From Aquariibacter sp964433315 (GTDB lineage: Bacteria; Pseudomonadota; Gammaproteobacteria; Burkholderiales; Burkholderiaceae_C): a stretch of 64,000 bases of DNA. The stretch lies in contig CAYSQO010000003.1 in assembly GCA_964433315.1 (NCBI GenBank), positions 15,171 through 79,170 on the forward strand, in the 5' to 3' direction. Positions 8,472 through 16,765 of the stretch are shown here, piece after piece; within the stretch, counting starts at the first letter, position 1; each line of letters opens with the position of its first letter. The notes beneath the pieces are model-generated. The model saw only the letters and a program-made list of their open reading frames with translations. It did no database searches and was not told the origin of the DNA. A program made the translations under genes and the position numbers.

Positions 8472-9138
8472 GGCTGCCCGCGCGGGCCGGCGCCACCTGC
8501 TGCGCGCCGGCTGGGCGCTCGGCCTGGACCTGGGGCTGCGCGGCGGAGGGCATGCCGCACGAATAGCCCGCGGCGTGGCGGGCGGCGCCGCAGGGCTGGC
8601 GGCCGGCGCAAGCCAGGCCTCCGAGGACGCGATCGCGGACCTGTTGCGCCAGGGCGGCCTGGTCATGGCCTTCCGCCACGCGCTCGCGCCCGGCACCTTC
8701 GACCCACCCGGCTTCCGTCTGGACGACTGCCACAGCCAGCGCAATCTGTCCGAGGCCGGCCGCGCCCAGGCCCGCCAGATTGGCGCCTGGTTCGAAACCC
8801 GCGGCCTCCGCCCGGCCCGCGTGCGCAGCAGCCCCTGGTGCCGCTGCCTGGACACCGCCCACCTGGCCTTCGGTACGGCCGAAACCTGGCCTGCACTCGG
8901 CTCGCCCCACGGCGCCCGCGAAGGCACGAATGCCGAGAACCTGGCCGCCCTGCGCCAGGCCCTGAGTGAAGCCAGCGACGCACCCGGCCGCTTCGAGGTG
9001 TGGGTGACCCACATGTTCGTGCTGGCCGACCTGGGCCTAGGCGGCGCCAGCTCGGGCGAGGGCCTGCTGCTGCGCGCTCGCCCGGCGGGGGAGGTGGAAC
9101 TGGTGGGTCGACTGGCAGCGCCGAGGCTCACCCCATGA
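8452..9138 (+). CDS. Exported histidine-phosphatase-superfamily protein
   Basis: A 228-residue protein whose N-terminus has a twin arginine (AGRRHLLRAGWALGL), suggesting Tat export, although the hydrophobic core is glycine-rich. The phosphoglycerate-mutase/SixA-like fold is indicated by FRHALAPGTFDPPGF (RHA in place of the usual RHG), the LSEAGRAQARQIGAW segment, RSSPWCRCLDTA (second catalytic Arg region) and the late His in WVTHMFVLADL. These catalytic His and Arg residues are present. It starts inside the MBL gene (20-bp overlap). It may dephosphorylate a small periplasmic substrate; the partner is unknown. Confidence 0.8.
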   Translation: MPFSRPEAARAGRRHLLRAGWALGLDLGLRGGGHAARIARGVAGGAAGLAAGASQASEDAIADLLRQGGLVMAFRHALAPGTFDPPGFRLDDCHSQRNLSEAGRAQARQIGAWFETRGLRPARVRSSPWCRCLDTAHLAFGTAETWPALGSPHGAREGTNAENLAALRQALSEASDAPGRFEVWVTHMFVLADLGLGGASSGEGLLLRARPAGEVELVGRLAAPRLTP

Positions 9139-9201
9139 GCTGCAGCCCCACAACAATGAGCTCCTCCCGGGACCTCAGCAGCCCCTTGCTGCCATCTCAC
9201 C

Positions 9202-10440
9202 ATGGAAATCACGATCCATCGATCCGCGCAGGAGATCGGCGGCAACTGCATCGAGCTGCGGTCGGACAAAGGATCACGCCTGATCCTTGACGCGGGTCGC
9301 CCGCTGCACGCGACTGCGGATGCCTGCGGCCTGCTGCCGGCGTCGCTGAACCAGGAGCAGCCCGTCGACGGAGTGCTGATCTCCCATCCCCATCAGGACC
9401 ACTACGGTCTCTTGAACGAGTTGCCTGCGGATTGGCAGGTGTGGTGCGGCGAGGCCTCGGCCCGCCTGATGGCGCTGACGGATCGAATCATGGGGCGTCC
9501 GGCACATCGCCCGGCTCCGCGAACCTGGTGCACTGGCCTGCCCTTCATGTTGGGCGACTTCCGCATCACCCCCTGGCTCACCGACCACTCGGCCTTCGAC
9601 GCCCACATGCTGCTGATCGAGAACGACAGGCGCAGGGTGCTCTACACCGGAGACTTTCGCCAGCACGGTCGCAAGGCCGCGCTCGTCGAGCGCACCCTGC
9701 GCTGCCTTGCCGGGCAGGTGGATGTGCTGATCATGGAGGGGACGAACCTGGGGAGCGACAAGCCAACCGTTCACGAACATCAGCTTGAGGAGGAGGCCGT
9801 CGATTGGAAGCAAGGCACCCGGGGCCGCCTGTTCGTGACCTGGTCAGCGCAGAACGTGGACCGCACCGTCTCCCTGTACCGGGCTTGCCTGCGCGCAGGT
9901 CGCACCCTGGTGGTGGACCTCTACACCGCCGATGTCCTGGAAACCCTGGCCGATCAAGGGCGCTTGCCGCAGCCCGGCTGGCGGCAATTGAAGGTCGTCA
10001 TCACGCGACGGCTGGCACGGCTCTACCGCAGGCAGGGGCGTGGCGACTTCGTCGAGCGCATGGCGCGACATGGGCTGGCTGCGCGCTCCCTGGCCGCACA
10101 ACAGGGACGCTGGGTGGTGATGCTGCGCTCCTCGCTGATCGAGGACTTCAGCCGTGCCGGGGCCGTGCCTGAGTCTTCGGATCGCTGGTTGTGGTCCATG
10201 TGGAACGGCTACCTGCAGGATCCCCATGCCCGTCTGCTGGCGGACTGGTTTCAAGGTGCAGGCCTGCGCGCCCTGCCCTGGCATACCAGCGGTCACGCAT
10301 CGTCCACAACCCTGCACGATTTCGCCGAGAGACTGGGGGCCAGACAGCTGATCCCAGTGCACGGGCTGGCCTGGGACGGTCCCGCGACGCTCCCGCGCAA
10401 CATCACCCGTCTTCGCGATGGCGAGTCCTTGCTCGTCTGA
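9202..10440 (+). CDS. RNase J/CPSF-like metallo-beta-lactamase protein
   Basis: A 412-residue MBL-superfamily protein with the motif set of nucleic-acid-processing members. Visible motifs are Asp30 (LILDAGRP), HPHQDH at 62-67, His129 (TDHSAFD), Asp151 (YTGDFRQHG), an Asp/Glu region (VDVLIMEGTNLG), His361/His365 (HTSGHAS) and His387 (PVHG). The last three resemble beta-CASP motifs A-C, although the protein lacks the C-terminal domain of RNase J. There is no signal peptide. Visibly less GC-rich than its neighbours, with less biased third positions, consistent with acquisition. The gene at 10485 follows after 44 bp. Ribonuclease activity is inference; an exonuclease acting on DNA is also possible. 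Confidence 0.8.
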   Translation: MEITIHRSAQEIGGNCIELRSDKGSRLILDAGRPLHATADACGLLPASLNQEQPVDGVLISHPHQDHYGLLNELPADWQVWCGEASARLMALTDRIMGRPAHRPAPRTWCTGLPFMLGDFRITPWLTDHSAFDAHMLLIENDRRRVLYTGDFRQHGRKAALVERTLRCLAGQVDVLIMEGTNLGSDKPTVHEHQLEEEAVDWKQGTRGRLFVTWSAQNVDRTVSLYRACLRAGRTLVVDLYTADVLETLADQGRLPQPGWRQLKVVITRRLARLYRRQGRGDFVERMARHGLAARSLAAQQGRWVVMLRSSLIEDFSRAGAVPESSDRWLWSMWNGYLQDPHARLLADWFQGAGLRALPWHTSGHASSTTLHDFAERLGARQLIPVHGLAWDGPATLPRNITRLRDGESLLV

Positions 10441-10484
10441 GCAAGCTCGCGCGCCCAGCAGATTTCAGAAGGGAGAACGATCCG

Positions 10485-11336
10485 ATGAGCCAATCCTCGA
10501 CGCCCTCGGTCAAGCCGAATGGCCCGGCATCTGTCCGCGAATATCTTCGCGCGATATCTGGCCTGCATGAAAGGCTCATCCGGCCCCTCGGGCCGGATGA
10601 GCTGCGCATCTGCGCCGAGCATCACCTCTACCCGCGGCTGCAGGGCGGAGGGGTTCGGCCGGTGTCGCTGCACCCCGGTCAGCCGCTTGGCAAGGTGAGA
10701 GCAGGCGGCCGGGTGGTGGGTGAGTTCACCACCCTGGACGGTCTCCGCAAGCGGCTCGCCGAACTCAAGGCGCAGAACCCGGCCTCAAGCTTCTCCCCCA
10801 AGCCGGATGACGAGGTGGGTGAGGAGCGCAAGCTGCAAAGCTGGCTGATTCGTCAGGCCATGCTGCAGGGCCGCAGCTTTCACCGGCAGATCGAAGGACT
10901 AAGCGCGCAAGGGTTGGACGATCTTGTCTTCGTCTGCGACGAGATCAGTGTCAGTGCCCGGATGCGAGCCGCTCAGGAGGCCAGCAAGGGCATACGCTGC
11001 GACGTGATCGGCCTCGGCAGGCGGGGAGGCACCTGGTTTCCGGTCTTCATCGAGTTGAAGTTCAAGCGTGAGCTCGGCACCTTGATCGATCAGCTGGAAA
11101 GCATCCAGCACGAAATGCTGGCCGAGTCCGTGGCTCCCGCCTTCCGCACGCTCCTGGCCACCGTGGCAGGCCTCGCATCGGAATCCGACATCGACCTCGC
11201 CGCGGCTCGCAAGATGCTGATCTGGCCCGACGGCAATGAATCCGATCAGACCCGTGACCGGCGCATCAGCAAGCAGCTCATCTGCGTCCACTACACGCCG
11301 CTCGGGTCCGCGTTTCATTTGAAGGTGCATGGCTGA
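10485..11336 (+). CDS. Unrecognised protein with PD-(D/E)XK nuclease-like signature
   Basis: I do not recognise this 283-residue protein as a named family. The middle contains a pattern typical of restriction-like nucleases: Asp173 (IRCDVIGL), then a strand with Glu190-x-Lys192 (FPVFIELKFKR). A possible upstream acidic residue is Glu113 or Glu114 (EERKLQSWLIR). This agrees with a PD-(D/E)XK core. No membrane segment or signal peptide is present. ATG at 10485 has a GGGAGAA ribosome-binding site 7 nt upstream. It follows the RNase J-like gene closely, with the same lower GC content, suggesting a two-gene cassette. Function unknown. Confidence 0.65.
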   Translation: MSQSSTPSVKPNGPASVREYLRAISGLHERLIRPLGPDELRICAEHHLYPRLQGGGVRPVSLHPGQPLGKVRAGGRVVGEFTTLDGLRKRLAELKAQNPASSFSPKPDDEVGEERKLQSWLIRQAMLQGRSFHRQIEGLSAQGLDDLVFVCDEISVSARMRAAQEASKGIRCDVIGLGRRGGTWFPVFIELKFKRELGTLIDQLESIQHEMLAESVAPAFRTLLATVAGLASESDIDLAAARKMLIWPDGNESDQTRDRRISKQLICVHYTPLGSAFHLKVHG

Positions 11337-11490
11337 GTCATGCGCCGTCCAAGCCGAGGGCCGCAACACAGGCGGACCGTGACGGCCCGGTGCCCCTCCT
11401 GAAACGAGTCCGTCGGCCGTTTCGGCGGGTCAGGGGAAGGGCATCCAGGAGGCGGCCGCTTGAAGCTCAGCTGCCACCTGCAGGCTGAGG

Positions 11491-11976
11491 TCAGCCCCCC
11501 AGGGGCACCGCCCCCACCCCCTCCCCCGGCCGCAGGCCGGCGGCGGCCCTCAGCAGCTCGCCGCTGAGGGCGTAGTGCTCGGCGGCGTCGACGGGGAGCA
11601 TGTTCTCGACCGAGAAGCTGCCACCTTCGAAGACGGGCAGCACGCTGTAGCCGTAGAGCTGGCCGGGCAGCAGGTGCTTGCCGTGCGCGCGCAGGGCGTG
11701 GACGAGGCCGGGCAGGAACCATTCGTCCTGGGCGTCGGGGTCGGACAGGCGGGTGCGGAAGGCGGCCGGGCTGTCGGCCACCTGCTCCAGGTCGCCGCTG
11801 GCGGTGCTGAGCCACCAGACGCTGCCGGCCGGGGTCTGGACAAAGACATCGCCAATGGCGCTGGCCAGCAGGGGCTGCCAGGTGGGGCCGAGTCGCCAGG
11901 CCCAGGCGCTGCGCAGGGCCTGCAGGCCGGCGGCGTCCAGGGGATGGAGCAGCTCGGCGGCGGGTTCGGGCCGCAC
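11491..11976 (-). CDS. DUF1851/T6SS Tdi1-like protein
   Basis: A 161-residue soluble protein. The C-terminal half (FLPGLVHALRAHGKHLLPGQLYGY, then VFEGGSFSVENMLPV) resembles the T6SS_Tdi1_C/DUF1851 domain found in immunity proteins of type VI effectors and in many orphan GAD-like proteins. No effector gene is visible beside it, so an orphan immunity or housekeeping DUF1851 role are both open. The frame begins with GTG at 11976; no ATG is available upstream before the preceding gene. The start is 7 bp past the stop of the small membrane protein, so it is probably the last gene of the nagZ run. Confidence 0.65.
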   Translation of the reverse strand: MRPEPAAELLHPLDAAGLQALRSAWAWRLGPTWQPLLASAIGDVFVQTPAGSVWWLSTASGDLEQVADSPAAFRTRLSDPDAQDEWFLPGLVHALRAHGKHLLPGQLYGYSVLPVFEGGSFSVENMLPVDAAEHYALSGELLRAAAGLRPGEGVGAVPLGG

Positions 11977-11983
11977 GGCGGGC

Positions 11984-12292
11984 TCAGGCCGCGGCGGGCG
12001 CGGCCGGGTGGATCAGCGGGCTGAGCAGCAGGCCCAGGGCGGCGGCGGCCAGCCAGGCGCCGATGCGCAGCAGCAGCGCGCGGTCGAGCCGGCCACCGGG
12101 CACGGCGCCCTGGCCCAGGCCGAGCACGAAGAGGTGGGCCGGCAGCGCCACCAGCAGCAGGGTGGCGACGATCAGCTCGACCTGGCCCGAGCTGGCCGAG
12201 CCGCCGCCGAAGCGGGCCCAGAGCAGCGGCCAGGTCAAGGCCGAGAACAGGCCGGCCAGGGCGGCGCGGAAGGGGGTGGGCTGCAGCGTCAT
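11984..12292 (-). CDS. Small membrane protein of unknown function
   Basis: A 102-residue protein with three likely membrane segments (about residues 12-25, 38-58 and 75-93) separated by short polar loops. No family recognised. It lies 39 bp after nagZ and 7 bp before the DUF1851 gene on the same strand, so it is probably at the end of the same transcript. An accessory role to either neighbour cannot be inferred from sequence. Confidence 0.55.
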   Translation of the reverse strand: MTLQPTPFRAALAGLFSALTWPLLWARFGGGSASSGQVELIVATLLLVALPAHLFVLGLGQGAVPGGRLDRALLLRIGAWLAAAALGLLLSPLIHPAAPAAA

Positions 12293-12331
12293 GGTCGGGG
12301 GGCGGCGGGGCTTGGGGGCGGGCGCGGAGCC

Positions 12332-13435
12332 TCAGGGCAGGCGGTCCAGGGCGCTCAGGTAGACGGGGTGCTGCATCAGTTCGTCCCAGGGCAGCGGGGC
12401 GGTCTGGGGCAGCAGGTCGAGGCGGCGGGCTTCGCTGTCGGGCTGGGGCTGCCAGCGGCCGGACTCGGCTTCGGCCTGCAGGCCGTCGAGCAGCGCGTCG
12501 ACGGGCCGGCCGCCCTCGACCAGGGACTGGTTGCACAGCAGCACCAGGTCGCAGCCGGCCTGCAGGGCCAGCACGGCGGCCTCGGTGTAGCTCAGCTCGG
12601 CGCCATCCCTCACGCCGGGCACGCGGCGTGCGCCGGCCATGCTGAGGTCGTCGCTGAAGACGGCGCCGGTGAAGCCCAGGCGCTCGCGCAGCACGTCCTG
12701 CAGCCAGACCTCGGAGAAGCCGGCGGGCCGCGCATCGACCTTGGGGTAGATCACGTGCGCCGGCATCACGCTCTGCAGCGCGGGGCCCAGCCAGCCATAG
12801 GGCTTGGCGCAGTCGCCCAGGATGGCCTTGAGGCTGCGGCGGTCCACCGGCACCTCGGTGTGCGAATCGGCCGCGACGAAGCCGTGGCCGGGGAAGTGCT
12901 TGCCGCAGCTCGCCATGCCGGCCAGCAGCAGGCCGTGCATGAGGCTGCGCGCGAGCAGGGTGACGACGCGCGGATCGCGGTGGAAGGCGCGGTCGCCGAT
13001 CACGCCGCTGGGGCCGTGGTCCAGGTCCAGCACGGGGGTGAAGCTGAAGTCCACGCCGCAGGCGCGCAGCTCGGCGGCCAGCACGTAGCCGCAGGCGGTG
13101 GCGGCGTCGGTGGCGGCCATCACGCCGGCGCCCTCGCCGCCCTTGCCGTCCTGCGCCCACAGGGCGCCCAGGGCGCGCATGGGCGGCAGCGGAGTGAAGC
13201 CGTCGCTGCGGAAGCGCTGCACGCGACCGCCTTCATGGTCGACAGCGATCAGCACATCGGGCCGCTCGGCCTTGATGGCGGCGCAGAGCTCGGTGAGCTG
13301 GGCGCGGTCCTGCCAGTTGCGGGCAAACAGGATGAGGCCGCCGGTCAGCGGGTGCCGCAGGCGGCGGCGGTCGTCGGCGCTCAGCGTGGTGCCGGCGATG
13401 TCGAGGACGACGGGGGCGTGGAGGGCTTCGGTCAT
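12332..13435 (-). CDS. nagZ: Beta-N-acetylhexosaminidase NagZ (GH3)
   Basis: Cytoplasmic glycoside hydrolase family 3 enzyme, 367 residues, which removes GlcNAc from anhydro-muropeptides during peptidoglycan recycling. The signature loop KHFPGHGFVAADSH contains the His-Asp dyad typical of NagZ. The nucleophile Asp lies in VFSDDLSMAG; the N-terminal GTTLSADDRRRLRHP and VDHEGGRVQRF are also canonical. ATG at 13435. It follows acpS by 40 bp in the long minus-strand run. Confidence 0.95.
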   Translation of the reverse strand: MTEALHAPVVLDIAGTTLSADDRRRLRHPLTGGLILFARNWQDRAQLTELCAAIKAERPDVLIAVDHEGGRVQRFRSDGFTPLPPMRALGALWAQDGKGGEGAGVMAATDAATACGYVLAAELRACGVDFSFTPVLDLDHGPSGVIGDRAFHRDPRVVTLLARSLMHGLLLAGMASCGKHFPGHGFVAADSHTEVPVDRRSLKAILGDCAKPYGWLGPALQSVMPAHVIYPKVDARPAGFSEVWLQDVLRERLGFTGAVFSDDLSMAGARRVPGVRDGAELSYTEAAVLALQAGCDLVLLCNQSLVEGGRPVDALLDGLQAEAESGRWQPQPDSEARRLDLLPQTAPLPWDELMQHPVYLSALDRLP

Positions 13436-13475
13436 GGGGGCGATGGCCGGCGCGGGGCGCACGGCCGGTGGGGGG

Positions 13476-13901
13476 TCAGGCCGGCGGCGCGGCAGGCGGC
13501 GGGGCGGCGGGGTCGGTCTCGACGACGACGAAGGCGCAGGCCAGGTCGCCCTCATCCGTCAGGGTGACATGGGCCCGCCAGCCGCGCGCGGCGAACCAGG
13601 GGGCCAGCGCCCCGCCCAGCACGATCTGCGGCGCGCCAGAGGGGCCGTTGAGCACCTGGCAGGCGCGCCAGCTCATGGGATGGTGGATGCCCAGGCCGAT
13701 GGCCTTGGAGAAGGCTTCCTTGCAGGCGAAGCGGGTGGCGAGGTAGCGCAGGCCGCGCAGCGGCACCTTGGCCGTGCGGGCGCGCCAGACGGCCAGCTCC
13801 TGCGGGCCGAGCACCTTCTCGGCGAAGCGCGCGCCGCGCCGGTCGAGCGCGGCCTGCACGCGGCGGATGTCGCAGAGGTCGGTGCCGAGGCCGACGATCA
13901 C
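13476..13901 (-). CDS. acpS: Holo-[acyl-carrier-protein] synthase AcpS
   Basis: 4'-phosphopantetheinyl transferase that converts apo-ACP to holo-ACP, 141 residues. Typical motifs are GLGTDLCDIRRV (Mg-binding Asp), RFACKEAFSKAIG (Glu and Lys of the active site) and the late HVTLTDEGDLACAFV. The best start is GTG at 13901, giving VIVGLGTDL; longer frames run into pdxJ. It lies 19 bp after pdxJ, the classical pdxJ-acpS order. A Pro/Ala-rich tail of about 12 residues follows the domain. Confidence 0.93.
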   Translation of the reverse strand: MIVGLGTDLCDIRRVQAALDRRGARFAEKVLGPQELAVWRARTAKVPLRGLRYLATRFACKEAFSKAIGLGIHHPMSWRACQVLNGPSGAPQIVLGGALAPWFAARGWRAHVTLTDEGDLACAFVVVETDPAAPPPAAPPA

Positions 13902-13920
13902 GGGATGACCCCCCGGCGCT

Positions 13921-14727
13921 TCAGCGCGCCGCGGCGCGGGCCTGCACGGCCTCGGCCTGGAAGTCGCGGATGGCCTGGGCCAGGCCGACGAAGATGGCAT
14001 GGCCCATCAGCGCATGGCCGATGTGCAGCTCGGCCACCTCGGGCAGGGCGGCGATGGCGGCGGTGCTGCTGGGCGCGTCCGGCGCCGGGCGGGTGGTTCC
14101 GGGCGACCACAGCGCCAGGCCGTGGCCGGCATGGGTGCGCAGGCCCAGCGCGCGGCCACGCTGCAGGCCGGCCTGCAGGCGGCTGCGCAGGCGGGCCATC
14201 TCGGCCGCGTCCTGGGCCCACCAGGCGTTGGCGTAGGCGCCGGTGTGCAGTTCGATGCAGGGCGCGCCGACCTCGGCCGCGGCCTCGATCTGCGCCGGGT
14301 CGGCGTCGATGAAGAGCGAGACCCGGCTGCCCGCGGCCGCCAGGCGCGCGCAGGCCTCGCGCAGCCGGGCCTTCTGGCCGGCCACCTCCAGCCCGCCTTC
14401 GGTGGTGACCTCCTGGCGGCGCTCGGGCACCAGGCAGACATGCTCGGGCCGGGTGCGCTCGATGAGGGCCAGCATCTCGTCGGTGACGGCGGCCTCGAAG
14501 TTCAGCGGCGCGCGGATCGCCTGCTTCAGACGCACGACATCCTCGTCGCGGATGTGGCGGCGGTCCTCGCGCAGGTGGAAGGTGATGATGTCAGCACCCG
14601 CCTCCACTGCCAGCTCGGCCGCGGCCACCGGGTCGGGGAAGGGCCCGCCGCGCGCATTGCGCAGGGTGGCGACGTGGTCGATGTTGACGCCGAGCAGGGG
14701 GGCGTCGGGGGCCGGGGCGAAGATCAT
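13921..14727 (-). CDS. pdxJ: Pyridoxine 5'-phosphate synthase PdxJ
   Basis: Catalyses the last ring-closing step of vitamin B6 synthesis from 1-deoxy-xylulose 5-phosphate and 3-amino-2-oxopropyl phosphate; 268 residues. Recognised by GVNIDHVATLRNARG, ADIITFHLREDRRHI, FEAAVTDEM, SLFIDADPAQIEAA and ELHIGHALMGHAIF. A TIM-barrel enzyme of the normal length plus a short C-terminal tail. Between recO (30 bp upstream) and acpS. Confidence 0.96.
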   Translation of the reverse strand: MIFAPAPDAPLLGVNIDHVATLRNARGGPFPDPVAAAELAVEAGADIITFHLREDRRHIRDEDVVRLKQAIRAPLNFEAAVTDEMLALIERTRPEHVCLVPERRQEVTTEGGLEVAGQKARLREACARLAAAGSRVSLFIDADPAQIEAAAEVGAPCIELHTGAYANAWWAQDAAEMARLRSRLQAGLQRGRALGLRTHAGHGLALWSPGTTRPAPDAPSSTAAIAALPEVAELHIGHALMGHAIFVGLAQAIRDFQAEAVQARAAAR

Positions 14728-14757
14728 CGGAAGCGGGGCGCGGGAGGCGCGAGGGCG

Positions 14758-15648
14758 TCAGGGGGCGGCGGCCAGATCGGCCATCAGCTGCCGGGTGTGC
14801 AGCGGCCGGCCGCCGAGATGGTAGTGGAGCACCCCGCGCAGCAGCGGCCGCAGGGCCGGCGCCGCGCAGGCGGCCTGCAGGCGGGCGAAGGCCGCCTCGA
14901 CGGCCGGCCCGGCCGGCGGCTCGGACCCACCCAGCTGCGGGGCCAGGGCCTGCAGCGCGGCCTCCAGCGCGCACCACTGGGCGGCGGGCAGGGCGGGCGG
15001 CGCGCGCTCGGGGCCGTCGTCGCCGGGCGGCAGCAGCACCAGGCCGGCCTCGGGCCGCAGCGCGGCAGGCTGGGCGGGGTCGGCGGCGGCCAGGGGACGC
15101 TGGCGCAGGGTGTCGTGGTCCAGGGCGGGCAGCAGGCCCAGCTCGCGCAGCAGCAGCAGCTCGAAGGCGCGCAGCAGCGGGGCCAGGGGCGGCGCGGCGG
15201 CGCGCACGCCCAGGGCGGCCACGGTCAGGGCGTAGGCATCAAAAAGCCGGGGGTGCGGGTCGTGGCGCGGCAGCAGCTTGAGCAGCAGCTCGTTCAGGTA
15301 GAAGCCGGCCAGCAGGGCCGGGCCCTGGGGCAGCGGCGGGCCGCCGGCCCATTCGGCGCTCTTGAGCGGCAGCACCTCCCCGCCCTCCTCCTGCGCGTCC
15401 AGGGGCTGCGGCTTGCGCCGGCCGTGCACGACCAGCAGGCGCTGCAGCGGCAGCAGCACGGTGCGGAAGTTGGAGTGCGGCCGCTTCGCGCCCTTGGCCA
15501 CCAGCACGACGCGGCCGGCCTCGCGGCCGAACAGGTCGAGGATCAGGCTGGATTCGCTCCAGTCATGGCGGTGCAGCAGGTAGGCCGGCTGCGGCGGCGC
15601 GGCGCGCGACGCACTGCGCGCGGCGCCCGGGGCGGCAGCCGGGCTCAT
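14758..15648 (-). CDS. recO: DNA repair protein RecO
   Basis: Recombination mediator of the RecFOR pathway, 296 residues. The N-terminal OB-fold is recognisable from LHRHDWSESSLILDLF, GRVVLVAKGAKRPHS and LLPLQRLLV; the central helical domain follows from GFYLNELLLKLLPRHDPHP to LLRELGLLP. The zinc-binding cysteines seen in some RecO proteins are absent. ATG at 15648; a frame continuing further upstream enters era. Standard era-recO-pdxJ order. Confidence 0.92.
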   Translation of the reverse strand: MSPAAAPGAARSASRAAPPQPAYLLHRHDWSESSLILDLFGREAGRVVLVAKGAKRPHSNFRTVLLPLQRLLVVHGRRKPQPLDAQEEGGEVLPLKSAEWAGGPPLPQGPALLAGFYLNELLLKLLPRHDPHPRLFDAYALTVAALGVRAAAPPLAPLLRAFELLLLRELGLLPALDHDTLRQRPLAAADPAQPAALRPEAGLVLLPPGDDGPERAPPALPAAQWCALEAALQALAPQLGGSEPPAGPAVEAAFARLQAACAAPALRPLLRGVLHYHLGGRPLHTRQLMADLAAAP

Positions 15649-15670
15649 GCGCGGGGGCCGGGCCGGCGGC

Positions 15671-16753
15671 TCACTCGTAGCCGTAGGCGCGCAGGCGGGC
15701 CTCGTCGTCGGCCCAGCCGGAGCGCACCTGCACCCACAGCTCCAGGAAGACCTTGGCGCCGAGCAGGCGCTCCAGCTCGACCCGCGCCTCGGTGCCGATG
15801 CGCTTGAGCCGCTCGCCGCCGTCGCCGATGACCATGCCCTTGTGCGCATCGCGCTCGACGACGATGGACGCGGCGATGCGGTGCATGGGCGTGCCGTCGG
15901 CCTTGGGCGCGGCCTCCTCGAACTTCTCGATCACCACGGTCGAGGTGTAGGGCAGCTCGTCGCCGGTCAGGCGGAAGAGCTTCTCGCGGATCAGCTCGGC
16001 GACCAGGAAGCGCTCGCTGCGGTCGGTCAGCGCATCCTCCTCGTGCAGCCAGGCCTGCTCGGGCAGGTAGGGCGTGAGGATGGCGAGCAGGCGCTCGATG
16101 TCGGACTCGCGCGTGGCCGACATGGGCACGAATTCCGCGAAGGGATGGCGCGCCTGCATGCCCTGCAGCCAGGGCAGCAGGTCCTGGCGGCGGGCGACCT
16201 TGTCGAGCTTGTTGGCCACCAGCACCACGGGCGTGCCGGCCGGCATCAGGGCCAGCACCTTGGCGTCGGCGGCGTCGAAGCGGCCGGCCTCGACCAGGAA
16301 GAGCACGAGGTCGACGTCCTCCACCGCGGCCTGCACCTGCTTGTTGAGCTTGCGGTTCAGCGTGGCGGTGCCGCGGACGATGTGATCGGTCTGGAAGCCC
16401 GGGGTGTCGACGAAGACGAACTGCGCGCCGCCGCTGGCCGCGGTGCCGACCGTGCGGATGCCGGTGATGCGGTGGCGCGTGGTCTGCGCCTTGCGCGAGG
16501 TGATGCTCACCTTCTGCCCGACCAGGGCATTGAGCAGGGTGGACTTGCCGACGTTCGGCCGGCCGACGATGGCCACGTGGCCGCAGCGGGTGGCCCCCGC
16601 CGCGCCGTCCGCGGCCCCGGCCTTGGGCGCGCCGAAGGCGGCAGCCAGCACGTCGGCGGTGGGATCGGGCAGGTCCTGGTCGGACGCGTCCTCGTCGGGC
16701 AGATCCTCGCCGGGCAGCGTGTCGTCGGGCAGATCGTCGGGGGTGGGGCTCAT
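15671..16753 (-). CDS. era: GTPase Era
   Basis: Ribosome-assembly GTPase, 360 residues, that binds the 3' end of 16S rRNA. G1 is GRPNVGKSTLLNAL, G2 region RHRIT, G3 DTPGF, G4 NKLD, followed by the C-terminal KH domain (ERDAHKGMVIGDGGERLKRIG). An acidic N-terminal extension of about 50 residues, rich in Asp and Pro, precedes the G domain and is unusual compared with the roughly 300-residue E. coli protein. 12 bp after rnc. Confidence 0.96.
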   Translation of the reverse strand: MSPTPDDLPDDTLPGEDLPDEDASDQDLPDPTADVLAAAFGAPKAGAADGAAGATRCGHVAIVGRPNVGKSTLLNALVGQKVSITSRKAQTTRHRITGIRTVGTAASGGAQFVFVDTPGFQTDHIVRGTATLNRKLNKQVQAAVEDVDLVLFLVEAGRFDAADAKVLALMPAGTPVVLVANKLDKVARRQDLLPWLQGMQARHPFAEFVPMSATRESDIERLLAILTPYLPEQAWLHEEDALTDRSERFLVAELIREKLFRLTGDELPYTSTVVIEKFEEAAPKADGTPMHRIAASIVVERDAHKGMVIGDGGERLKRIGTEARVELERLLGAKVFLELWVQVRSGWADDEARLRAYGYE

Positions 16754-16765
16754 GGGGAGGCGGGC

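Noticed and set aside
9139..11490. Prophage or integrative element
   Set aside because: Lower GC is the only sign. No integrase, recombinase, structural gene or flanking direct repeat was found.
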